Source of the DNA: UBA1723 sp045629285
GTDB lineage: Bacteria; Bacteroidota; Bacteroidia; Bacteroidales; Paludibacteraceae
Reading direction: 5' to 3'
Assembly (NCBI GenBank): GCA_045629285.1
Contig: JAZQQY010000029.1
Coordinates: 248,001-312,000 of the forward strand
Length of the DNA stretch: 64,000 nucleotides
The notes under the pieces are model-generated. The model was not told where the DNA came from. It was given only the letters and a program-made list of their open reading frames with translations, and did not search any database. The position numbers and the translations under genes were made by a program. Below, one piece after another: positions 25,099 to 32,572 of the stretch. The first letter of the stretch is position 1. Each line of letters begins with the position of its first letter.

Positions 25099-25106
25099 TA
25101 CCTTTG
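25099..25106 (+). promoter_or_regulatory. -7 box of the aldo/keto reductase remnant
   Basis: TACCTTTG on the plus strand, 44 nt before ATG 25150. A pair TGCCCCATT (25034-25042) / AATGGGGCA flanks it. The promoter may now serve the NUDIX gene. Confidence 0.5.
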
Positions 25107-25149
25107 ACGTGCTTTTACAATGGGGCACAACCCTAAATACAAATTCATT

Positions 25150-25263
25150 ATGAAAACAGATTTTTTCAAAATGCGTAGTGGAGCCTTGATTCCAAACCTG
25201 GCATTCGGAACATGGCAGATCACTAATGAAGACGCCGCAATGCGACGTCTCTACATTTTATAA
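25150..25263 (+). pseudogene. 5' fragment of an aldo/keto reductase gene, cut at a palindrome half-site
   Basis: The 37-codon frame reads MKTDFFKMRSGALIPNLAFG followed by T-W-Q-I-T-N-E-D-A-A-M, the standard N-terminus of aldo/keto reductases (G-x-x-I-P-x-L-x-F-G-T-W). It breaks off where GCGACGTCTCTAC (25242-25254) begins, one arm of the island's palindromic repeat, and stops at TAA 25261. Catalytic Asp, Tyr, Lys and His are all absent. The junction suggests deletion or insertion at a palindrome. Confidence 0.8.
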
Positions 25264-25277
25264 AATGAAATCAGATC

Positions 25278-25673
25278 ATGGAGAATAAGAAGCATCATCA
25301 AGTAGTGGCTGCAATAATCGTTGACAATGGAGAGATTCTTTGTATGCAACGAGGCAAAACAAAGTTTGAATACACAAGTTTCAAATGGGAGTTTCCAGGA
25401 GGCAAAATCGAACCCGGTGAGACTCCTGAAGAGGCATTGCGACGTGAGATTAGAGAAGAGATGTCGATGGATATCAATGTGGAGAAGCATCTGATTACCG
25501 TCGAACATGAATATCCTGATTTCCGCATTACAATGGCAGCATATATCTGCTCTCCCGTTTCAAGTCGACGCTTCACAATGAATGAGCATAACGATTATAA
25601 ATGGCTCCCAAAATCTCAATTAGAATCTCTCGACTGGGCAGCTGCCGATATTGGGATTATGGAGGAAATATAA
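25278..25673 (+). CDS. NUDIX hydrolase, MutT-like (8-oxo-dGTP diphosphatase type)
   Basis: A 131-residue protein with KKHHQVVAAIIVDNGEILCM at the N-terminus and W-E-F-P-G-G-K. The Nudix box runs from G42 (GKIEPGETPEEALRREIREE): G-x5-E-x7-R-E-x-x-E-E is complete, while the final Gly is replaced by Ser (M62-S63-M64). The length and W-E-F-P-G-G-K match MutT/CTP-type nucleotide sanitisers that hydrolyse oxidised dNTPs. The start is 15 nt after the stop of the aldo/keto reductase remnant. Confidence 0.93.
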   Translation: MENKKHHQVVAAIIVDNGEILCMQRGKTKFEYTSFKWEFPGGKIEPGETPEEALRREIREEMSMDINVEKHLITVEHEYPDFRITMAAYICSPVSSRRFTMNEHNDYKWLPKSQLESLDWAAADIGIMEEI

Positions 25674-25750
25674 TTTAATGGCTGTGGAGAATGTGTTTGA
25701 AGAATTAGCTTAAAAACCGCATTTTTTTTGCTATTTCTTTGCAACCCTTC

Positions 25751-25787
25751 CAATTCTTTCTAATTTTGTGAAAATTGGAAAGAATTG
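25751..25787. repeat. Inverted repeat at the fic promoter (candidate operator)
   Basis: Arms CAATTCTTTCTAATTTT (25751-25767) and AAAATTGGAAAGAATTG (25771-25787) pair with one mismatch around GTG. It lies just downstream of a promoter-like TATTTCTTTGC and directly upstream of the fic start. The same AATTGGAAAGAATTG arm recurs at the 3' end of fic. Confidence 0.7.
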
Positions 25788-25802
25788 AAAAAAGTTTACG
25801 AT

Positions 25803-27119
25803 ATGATTGAATACCCACCTCATTCTCCAAAATTAGAAATGTCAATACAATTCGTTGCTCTTAACCAGAATAAGGAATTGTGGTCATTTGTGCGTGCTAT
25901 AAATGAAGAATATTTATACTGGAACAAGGTTAAATATAAAAAAAGCCCCGATGCATGTAGTCCAGAGGAGTTGTGGACAAGAATAAAACTTGATAGATTC
26001 CTACAAACTAAAGAGATATCAGAATGGGAACGCTACAACATTCATTTTGGTCTGACGAACAAAATGCAGAGTCTATGTCATGAATTCGACTTGAATTTCG
26101 GAGGAGTTTTAGGCAATGATTCTCTTTTACAATCAGAAGACAAACATAAATATTTGGTAAGTTCATTGATGGAGGAAGCGATTGCTTCAAGCCAAATGGA
26201 AGGAGCCTCTACAACCAGGAAGGTGGCAAAAGATATGCTGAGGAAAGGATTGAAACCGAAAGACAAAGCCCAACAGATGATCTTGAATAATTATAATACA
26301 ATTCGTTATATATCAGAACATAAAGATCAGATTTTGACAGAAGAGGCTTTGCTTCATATCCATTCGCTCATGACTGAAAATACGCTAGATAACCCTCTGG
26401 ATTGTGGACGATTCAGAGAGAATGATGATGTGGTGGTAGTGGATGACACAAAAAGCGAAGTTGTTCATACGCCACCTTCACATACTGAAATATCATACTT
26501 TGTGAAAATCTTTTGTGACTACTTCAATGCTAAGGAAAGCGAACTGTTTGTGCATCCCATCATAAAAGGAATTATTCTACACTTTATGATAGCATATATG
26601 CATCCATTTGTTGATGGAAACGGAAGAACGGCGAGAGCGATATTCTACTGGTATATGCTAAAAGAAGGCTATTGGTTGATGGAATATATGTCTATTTCCA
26701 GAATCATCTATAAAAGAAAAAACGATTACGAAAAGGCGTATTTGTATGCTGAAGCAGATGGTAATGACATCGGATATTTCATCTTGTACAACTTGAAAGT
26801 ATTGAAGGAGTCTTTTGAGGATCTTCAGGTGTATCTAAAGAGAAAGAATTCAGAAAGAAATGATGCAGACAAATTTTTACGGATTGGCGGTATAAACCCA
26901 AGACAAGCAGAGATATTGAGATTATATTCGGAAAATCCGAATAAGACATATTTCGTGAAAGATTTTCAAATCCATTTCAGAGTTACTGCCACAACTGCCA
27001 AAACGGATATTGTCGGGTTGATGAACAGAGGTTTTTTGAAAGAAATTCAGATTAACGAAGTGAAAAAAGGGTACATTAAAAGTGAGGATTTCGACACAAT
27101 TCTTTCCAATTCTTTATAA
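25803..27119 (+). CDS. Fic-domain protein (class II, probable AMPylase) with C-terminal wHTH
   Basis: ATG 25803 (MIEYPPHSPKLE) is preferred over an in-frame TTG at 25785, which lies inside an inverted repeat. Numbered from this ATG (438 aa): SSQMEG 129-134 is the (S/T)xxxE(G/N) inhibitory helix, N-terminal to the core as in class II Fic proteins. HPFVDGNGRTAR 267-278 is the complete catalytic motif, with the attacking His and the ATP-binding G-N-G-R. The last ~80 residues (PRQAEILRLYSENPNKTYFV and later VTATTAKTDIVGLMNRGFLK) form a winged-helix domain. Fic enzymes usually transfer AMP to target proteins. The wHTH and the repeats on both sides suggest autoregulation. Confidence 0.93.
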   Translation: MIEYPPHSPKLEMSIQFVALNQNKELWSFVRAINEEYLYWNKVKYKKSPDACSPEELWTRIKLDRFLQTKEISEWERYNIHFGLTNKMQSLCHEFDLNFGGVLGNDSLLQSEDKHKYLVSSLMEEAIASSQMEGASTTRKVAKDMLRKGLKPKDKAQQMILNNYNTIRYISEHKDQILTEEALLHIHSLMTENTLDNPLDCGRFRENDDVVVVDDTKSEVVHTPPSHTEISYFVKIFCDYFNAKESELFVHPIIKGIILHFMIAYMHPFVDGNGRTARAIFYWYMLKEGYWLMEYMSISRIIYKRKNDYEKAYLYAEADGNDIGYFILYNLKVLKESFEDLQVYLKRKNSERNDADKFLRIGGINPRQAEILRLYSENPNKTYFVKDFQIHFRVTATTAKTDIVGLMNRGFLKEIQINEVKKGYIKSEDFDTILSNSL

Positions 27120-27133
27120 ATTGGAAAGAATTG
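27097..27133. repeat. Perfect inverted repeat over the fic stop codon, terminator-like
   Basis: Arms CAATTCTTTCCAATT (27097-27111) and AATTGGAAAGAATTG (27119-27133) pair perfectly around CTTTATA, which includes the start of the stop codon. A T-rich GATGTTTTTTGG follows. It could terminate fic transcription and also repeats the upstream motif. Confidence 0.75.
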
Positions 27134-27269
27134 GATGTTTTTTGGCAATAGAGAGACAATATTTGGTTTGAAATTCACGCTCCTTAATTTTGTTCAATCT
27201 CTTGAATTACTTAATTTTACACACGGAAATATTTTGATAGATCATCTATAAAGACGGAAATAATAAGAT

Positions 27270-28844
27270 ATGGCAAAGAAAACGGCAACAGCAAAGGCAG
27301 AGAAATCAATTGAGGCTCAGCTATGGGATGCTGCAAATAAACTTCGTGGAAATATTGAGGCTCCTGAATATAAGCATGTAGTGCTTAGCCTTATTTTCTT
27401 GAAATATGCTGGTGTGAGATTTGAAAAACAACATGCCAAACTAAAGGAACAGTACGGTGACAATAAATTCCTTGTGGAGTCGCCGATGGCTTACGCTAAG
27501 GATAATGTGTTCTATCTTCCGGAAGAGTGTAGATGGGAATATATTATGGCCAATGCGAAAAGCTCGGATATAGCACAAAAGATTGATAAGGCTCTTGCAG
27601 GAATAGAGTCGAAAAACAAGGCGTTGGAGGGAGCCCTCCCGTCGAACTACTATTCAAGCATTGGAATCGATTCAGCAAAACTTGGTTCGCTGATTGATAT
27701 CGTGAACAATATGGAGCAGCACATGACCGACGACGATGATTTCTTCGGCCGTGTCTACGAATACTGTCTTTCCAACTTCGCCCTTCAGGAAGGAAAAGGA
27801 AAGGGAGAATATTATACTCCTAAATCGATAGTAAATCTTATTACGGAGATGATCGAGCCATACAAAGGCAAGGTGTATGATCCAGCGTGTGGTTCGGGCG
27901 GTATGTTCGTGCAGAGCAGCAAGTTTATCGAGGCTCACGGAGGTAATAAGCGAGACATTTCCGTCTACGGACAGGAATATACACTGACGACATATAAGCT
28001 GGCGAAGATGAACCTCGCCATTCGAGGAATCTCCGCTAATTTCGGAGAGAAAGCAGCAAGCACATTCCAGGACGACCAGCACAAAGCAGAGAAGTTTGAT
28101 TATATCATGGCAAATCCTCCGTTCAATCAGAAAGATTGGCGTACGGAGAATGAGCTAAAGGATGATCCACGTTGGAAAGGCTTCAAAGTGCCGCCAATGA
28201 GCAACGCCAACTATGCTTGGATCTTGAATATCTATTCCAAGTTGGCGAACGACGGAATTGCCGGATTCCTTCTTGCCAATGGAGCGTTGTCTGGCGACGG
28301 AGATGAGAAAGAGATCCGCAAAGGACTATTGAGTGCCGACCACGATGCAGTGGAGGCGATTGTGATTTTGCCCCGCAACATGTTTTATACCACAGACATC
28401 AGCGTCACACTTTGGATATTGAACCGCAACAAGCACGCTCGCACCGTCGCCATCAATGGGGAGCAGAGAAACTATCGAGAGCGAGCTGGAGAGATACTGT
28501 TTATGGATCTGCGCACATGGGGAGAGCCATTTGAAAAGAAATACACCACATTCAGCCAGAGCGACATCAAAAAGGCAGCAGCAAAATTCCATCAGTGGCA
28601 ACGCTCCGACATGGGAGAGTATAAAGACGAGCCAGAATTCTGCAAGTCGGTAAAAATCACCGATTTGAAAGACTATTCACTTGTGCCAAGCAAATATATC
28701 GAGTTTGTCAATCGCGACGACTATGCCGGCTACGAAGAGACTATGAGCAGACTTCAGACCGAGTTGCGAGAACTTTTTGCGCAGGAGGAAGAGAGCAAAA
28801 AAGCGGTAGAGAAAGTGTTTGAAGAACTTGGATACAAATTGTAA
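27270..28844 (+). CDS. hsdM: Type I restriction-modification system DNA methyltransferase (M) subunit
   Basis: A 524-residue N6-adenine methylase. The HsdM_N helical domain (SIEAQLWDAANKLRGNIEAP, 13-32) is followed by the methylase core: GKGEYYTP 177-184, the SAM loop DPACGSGG 204-211, and catalytic NPPF 282-285. A C-terminal helical tail (about 485-524) contacts HsdS in the family. With HsdS it methylates adenines and with HsdR it restricts unmodified DNA. It opens the operon, 7 nt before a yhcG-type gene. The preceding 150 nt contain no strong -7 match. Confidence 0.97.
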   Translation: MAKKTATAKAEKSIEAQLWDAANKLRGNIEAPEYKHVVLSLIFLKYAGVRFEKQHAKLKEQYGDNKFLVESPMAYAKDNVFYLPEECRWEYIMANAKSSDIAQKIDKALAGIESKNKALEGALPSNYYSSIGIDSAKLGSLIDIVNNMEQHMTDDDDFFGRVYEYCLSNFALQEGKGKGEYYTPKSIVNLITEMIEPYKGKVYDPACGSGGMFVQSSKFIEAHGGNKRDISVYGQEYTLTTYKLAKMNLAIRGISANFGEKAASTFQDDQHKAEKFDYIMANPPFNQKDWRTENELKDDPRWKGFKVPPMSNANYAWILNIYSKLANDGIAGFLLANGALSGDGDEKEIRKGLLSADHDAVEAIVILPRNMFYTTDISVTLWILNRNKHARTVAINGEQRNYRERAGEILFMDLRTWGEPFEKKYTTFSQSDIKKAAAKFHQWQRSDMGEYKDEPEFCKSVKITDLKDYSLVPSKYIEFVNRDDYAGYEETMSRLQTELRELFAQEEESKKAVEKVFEELGYKL

Positions 28845-28851
28845 AAGAGAG

Positions 28852-30006
28852 ATGGGCGATTTGAAACAAGCTGTAGCAGAAATAAAGAAAGCTATTCTAT
28901 CCAGCCAATATCAGGCTGCAAAAATGACCAATACATTCCAATTGTCGTTGTATTTTTCGATTGGAAAGTATGTATCAGAGAATACACGCAACAAGAATTG
29001 GGGAAGTGGAGCTATAGAAAATATCAGTGAGCAACTACAACGAGAGCTTCCAGGGTTAAGAGGATTCTCAGCTGAAAACATAAAGAAAATGAGAACCTTT
29101 TACGAGGCATGGAATACTATGTTAGTAAAATCTGGCAATTCGGTCGCCACGGCGACCGAATTGCCAAATAATTCAAACATAGATATTTATACCTTGGTTG
29201 ACACAAATCGGTCGCCATTGGCTACCGAATTTAACTTGCAGGAATTCTTGTCGCTCGGCTTCTCGCTGCACATGGAGATTCTGCATAAAGCCAAAACACA
29301 AGATGCACGCATATTCTATATTCATCAAGCTGCAGTTAATTCATGGGGCAAATACGAATTGCGTGATTACCTCAAGTCTGATGTTTATAACAGTCAAGGA
29401 AAATTACCAAACAATTTTTCTAATACAATATCTCCTGTATCGCAGTCTCTTCGAGCTATAGAAATGTTTAAAGATGAATATCTTCTAGATTATATCAATG
29501 TAGAGGAACTCGGAGAACGAGATAAGGAGGATGTTAACGAACGAGTAATAGAGAATGGCATAGTGTTGAATGTCAAAAGATTTATCCAACAACTTGGACC
29601 AGATTTCTGTTTTATCGGGCAGCAATACAGATTAGAGGTAGAAGGAGAAGAATTCTTTGTGGATTTACTGTTCTTCAACCGTTCACTACGCAGACTTGTA
29701 GCTTTTGAACTTAAGAGAGGAGCATTCAAACCTTCTTATTTGGGACAGTTAAATTTCTATCTGACATTGTTAGATAAAGATGTAAAACAATCAGATGAGA
29801 ACCCTTCTATAGGAGTAATACTTTGTAAAGAAGCAAACAAAAGTATAGTAGAGTTGGCGGTAAGAGACTTCACGAAACCCATGGGGGTAGCTACATATCG
29901 ACTTTCTGATAATGTGCCAGATCCATTCCGTGTGTTGCTCCCTATTGTGGAAGCTGCAGAAGAGTTACTATCTGATAAAAACAATAAGGAGGATAGCAAT
30001 GACTAA
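28852..30006 (+). CDS. YhcG/DUF1016 PDDEXK nuclease-family protein
   Basis: ATG 28852 (MGDLKQAVAEIKKAI) is 7 nt after hsdM. The 384-residue product has the DUF1016 N-terminal helical domain, with YFSIGKYVSENTRNKNWGSG near 38-57 and LRGFSAENIKKMRTFYEAWN near 71-90. The C-terminal PDDEXK nuclease domain has FFVDLLFFNRSLRRLVAFEL then K-R-G, i.e. D...E-x-K, then LGQLNFYLTLLD and IGVILCKEANKSIVEL. YhcG proteins are common in type I R-M operons; their exact activity is not established. The inter-domain segment NSVATATEL is encoded by a perfect 15-bp-arm palindrome. The 3' end overlaps hsdS by 8 nt. Confidence 0.92.
   Translation: MGDLKQAVAEIKKAILSSQYQAAKMTNTFQLSLYFSIGKYVSENTRNKNWGSGAIENISEQLQRELPGLRGFSAENIKKMRTFYEAWNTMLVKSGNSVATATELPNNSNIDIYTLVDTNRSPLATEFNLQEFLSLGFSLHMEILHKAKTQDARIFYIHQAAVNSWGKYELRDYLKSDVYNSQGKLPNNFSNTISPVSQSLRAIEMFKDEYLLDYINVEELGERDKEDVNERVIENGIVLNVKRFIQQLGPDFCFIGQQYRLEVEGEEFFVDLLFFNRSLRRLVAFELKRGAFKPSYLGQLNFYLTLLDKDVKQSDENPSIGVILCKEANKSIVELAVRDFTKPMGVATYRLSDNVPDPFRVLLPIVEAAEELLSDKNNKEDSND
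29134..29165. repeat. Perfect palindrome inside the yhcG-type gene
   Basis: Arms GGCAATTCGGTCGCC (29134-29148) and GGCGACCGAATTGCC (29151-29165) with a 2-nt centre. A second, imperfect copy (TCGGTCGCCA / TGGCTACCGA, one mismatch) lies at 29208-29228. Both fall in the linker between the DUF1016 helical and nuclease domains and stay in frame. Confidence 0.85.
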
Positions 30007-31165
30007 CAACAACTCTACATATAAGCGTCTGGGGGATTATATCCGTGAAGTGGACGTGAGGAATAAAGATTTGCAATGCTCTAATCTTTTGGGATTAAGC
30101 ATAGCTAAAAAATTTATTCCTTCCATAGCCAATATGGTTGGAACAGATTTACGACCTTACAAGATTGTAAAGCATAATCAGTTTGCCTACGTTCCAGTAA
30201 CCTCACGTAATGGAGAGAAAATAACCGTTGCATTATATACAGACGATGAACCTGCTATTATTTCGCAGGCATACGTTGTATTTGAAATTGTAGGTACGTG
30301 CGATACCGTAGAGACGGTGTGCACACCGTCTCTACTACAATGCGACCAATTATTGCCCGAATATTTGATGATGTGGTTCCGTCGTGCAGAATTTGATCGT
30401 TACGCACGTTATCATTCGCACGGCAGCGCTCGTGAGGTTTTTGATTGGGAAGAAATGTGCAATGTTATGCTTCCCGTTCCTCCCATCGAAGAGCAACGCA
30501 GTATCGTAAACAGATATAAAGCGATAGAGAACCGAATCGCTAACAACAAGCAAACCATAGCCAAACTAGAAGAGGCAGCACAAGCGTTATATAGAAAAAT
30601 GTTTGTGGACGGGATTGATGTGGAGAGGCTGCCGGAAGGATGGAGAATGGGATGTTTGGGGGAGGTAGCGGAGTTTTATAATAAAAAAATCAACACTTCT
30701 TCTTTGTCAAATAAAACATACATTTCCACAGAGAATTTGTTAAAAGATAAGAAAGGTATTACAACTATTGATTCAGTTCCTGAAGGTAGATGTAATGAAT
30801 TCAAAAAAAATATGGTACTTTTGTCAAATATCCGTCCATATTTCAAAAAACTATGGAAAGCAACTTTTGATGGCGGATGTTCTGCAGATGTTCTTTGTTT
30901 TGTTTCAAAAAATGGTATTCCTTCAGATTTCCTATATTATACAATGGCCGAAGACTCTTTTTTTGATCACGTTGTTTCAGGAAGTAATGGAGTGAAAATG
31001 CCTCGTGGAGATAAAGAATGGACACTCAAATATCCAACAATTATACCAGTTTCTGATTGTTTAAATGACTTTCAAGAAAAGGTAAAAAGCTTAGTTTCTT
31101 ATTCAAGAAAAATTACATTAGAAAACGAAAAATTAACAGAAATGCTATCGGTGGTGATGGCGTAA
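29999..31165 (+). CDS. hsdS: Type I restriction-modification specificity (S) subunit
   Basis: ATG 29999 (MTNNNSTYKRLGDYIREVDV) follows a good AAGGAGG and overlaps the yhcG-type stop; the longer frame upstream is spurious. The 388-residue product has two target-recognition domains. The first (about 1-165) ends YLMMWFRRAEFDRYARYHSH, GSAREVFDW and LPVPPIEEQRSI, followed by a conserved helix (NRIANNKQTIAKLEEAAQAL). The second (about 205-345) starts LPEGWRMGCLGEVAEFYNKK. It sets the bipartite DNA target. The segment V-E-T-V-C-T-P-S-L in the first domain is encoded by a 28-nt palindromic repeat and appears as extra sequence before LLPEYL. The second half is visibly AT-rich. Confidence 0.95.
   Translation: MTNNNSTYKRLGDYIREVDVRNKDLQCSNLLGLSIAKKFIPSIANMVGTDLRPYKIVKHNQFAYVPVTSRNGEKITVALYTDDEPAIISQAYVVFEIVGTCDTVETVCTPSLLQCDQLLPEYLMMWFRRAEFDRYARYHSHGSAREVFDWEEMCNVMLPVPPIEEQRSIVNRYKAIENRIANNKQTIAKLEEAAQALYRKMFVDGIDVERLPEGWRMGCLGEVAEFYNKKINTSSLSNKTYISTENLLKDKKGITTIDSVPEGRCNEFKKNMVLLSNIRPYFKKLWKATFDGGCSADVLCFVSKNGIPSDFLYYTMAEDSFFDHVVSGSNGVKMPRGDKEWTLKYPTIIPVSDCLNDFQEKVKSLVSYSRKITLENEKLTEMLSVVMA
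30308..30335. repeat. 28-nt perfect palindrome inserted in frame in hsdS
   Basis: Arms GTAGAGACGGTGTG and CACACCGTCTCTAC, each 14 nt, no spacer. It differs from the RAYT-array palindrome (GTAGAGACGTTGCG) only in the four bases next to the centre. It adds T-V-E-T-V-C-T-P-S-L-L to HsdS without breaking the frame. Confidence 0.92.
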
Positions 31166-31179
31166 AGAAAGGAGGGGGT

Positions 31180-32103
31180 ATGATAAATTGTAAATTTGGT
31201 GACTTTGATGGAGATTCTTGGGAAGCCTTTTGTCAGCAATGTTTGATTTTGAAGTTTAAAAACGAAGGCTACCAAGAATTGTACGCAAGTAATGGAGATT
31301 TAGGAATAGAAGGCTTTACTAGAACAGGCATAGTCTTTCAATGTTATTGTCCAGACGACAATTACGACCCCAAAATACTATATGAAAAACAAAGGAATAA
31401 AATTACACAAGACCTAAATAAATTAATTGAGTCTGACAGAGTTAAGACGTTGAAACAATACTTACACAACATCAAAATCAAGCAATGGATTTTTCTATCT
31501 CCTTTGATTAGAAGAAAAGATATAATAGATCATTGTTTGAACAAAAGAGATGAATTCAGAGCCAAAAACATTGAATATTTCGATAAAGAATTTGATGTTT
31601 TAGCATATAGTGAAGATTATTTCACCACAGAATATGCAACAATTAAGAAAGCAAATGATGAAAAAATTTACATTGAATCAGACAATGACTACCCTTCTAA
31701 AACAGAATGGAAAGAAGCCAATATTGATTTAGTGAATAACGCAATACGCAAAAACAGGAAAAGGCTTGGAGCCAGGGCTGAGATAGAAGATAGATTAAAT
31801 AAACTAACCGACAAAACAATAAAAGATTATTGGGACAGAGATAAAATATTAAAAGGATGGAAAAATATTTGTCCACATCAATACGAGAAGTTTGAAAAAA
31901 TCATATCTGATTTCGAGTGTGATGTTGAGGAATTGTGTATGACAAATGAAGGCACAAATGAAACTTTGTTTAAAGACGTTAAACAACGCCTGAAAGAAAA
32001 AATAACAAATAACTTTAGCGAATTGACGGAAGCGACTATTGATAAATTAACTAATGGTGTAACAGCAGATTGGATATTACGATGTCCATTAGATTTTGAT
32101 TAA
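31180..32103 (+). CDS. Putative restriction endonuclease-like component of an ABC-three-component-type system
   Basis: A 307-residue protein preceded by an unusually strong GGAGGGGG ribosome site. The N-terminus DFDGDSWEAFCQQCLILKFK is followed by NGDLGIEGFTRTGIVFQCYC, a PD-(D/E)xK-like arrangement (G-D-L-G-I-E-G-F, then V-F-Q-C-Y, with Q replacing the usual E-x-K). This is like the sensor/effector proteins encoded beside middle components and ABC ATPases in ABC-3C systems. The C-terminal ~130 residues are helical and charged and resemble no family I know. Its stop is 1 nt before the next ATG. Coding DNA is AT-rich (about 27% GC in 31621-31680), unlike hsdR. The REase assignment is inferred from motif and context. 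Confidence 0.6.
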   Translation: MINCKFGDFDGDSWEAFCQQCLILKFKNEGYQELYASNGDLGIEGFTRTGIVFQCYCPDDNYDPKILYEKQRNKITQDLNKLIESDRVKTLKQYLHNIKIKQWIFLSPLIRRKDIIDHCLNKRDEFRAKNIEYFDKEFDVLAYSEDYFTTEYATIKKANDEKIYIESDNDYPSKTEWKEANIDLVNNAIRKNRKRLGARAEIEDRLNKLTDKTIKDYWDRDKILKGWKNICPHQYEKFEKIISDFECDVEELCMTNEGTNETLFKDVKQRLKEKITNNFSELTEATIDKLTNGVTADWILRCPLDFD

Positions 32104-32104
32104 T

Positions 32105-32572
32105 ATGAAAAGAATAACATTTAAACAAAAACCTGTTGATATTCCTGCAGAATATCGTCCAATGTATCAAATCTCATTGGTAATTATGATTTTGCAGTTT
32201 TGTTGTAATAATAAAAGTGCAATATTATTAAAACTTCATTTATTCTCATGGTGTTTGTACTCTGAAGAAAATATGAATACTATGAGAGAATTTATCAAAA
32301 GTAAGTTTAAATCACAAACTCCATATTGGTGTATCGATCCTGCATTAAACAGAGCATTGCAATATGGTGTTGCAGACAATATATTCGAAACAGAAACAAA
32401 AACAGATCAAAATATCAGATACAAATTAACAGACAAAGGAAAACTATTAGCGAAGAAGATAGAGGATGACGCTGAACTTTTTGTTAACGAAAAAGATTTT
32501 TTATCAAAAACTGGAACCAAACTAAAAGATACAAAAATTACAGAATTAACATCAAGAAAACTAGGACTATAA
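32105..32572 (+). CDS. ABC-three-component system middle-component-like protein
   Basis: ATG 32105 (MKRITFKQKPVDIPAEYRPM) is preferred to an in-frame TTG at 32096. The 155-residue product is predicted helical with a winged-helix look: QISLVIMILQFCCNNKSAIL then L-K-L-H-L-F-S-W, and later LNRALQYGVADNIFETETKT and YKLTDKGKLLAKKI. Middle components of ABC-3C systems are small wHTH-like proteins encoded between an effector and an SMC-like ABC ATPase. This matches size, position and the L-T-x-x-G hallmark of wHTH wings. It overlaps the ATPase start by 1 nt (TAATG). Recognised by context more than by sequence. Confidence 0.65.
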   Translation: MKRITFKQKPVDIPAEYRPMYQISLVIMILQFCCNNKSAILLKLHLFSWCLYSEENMNTMREFIKSKFKSQTPYWCIDPALNRALQYGVADNIFETETKTDQNIRYKLTDKGKLLAKKIEDDAELFVNEKDFLSKTGTKLKDTKITELTSRKLGL

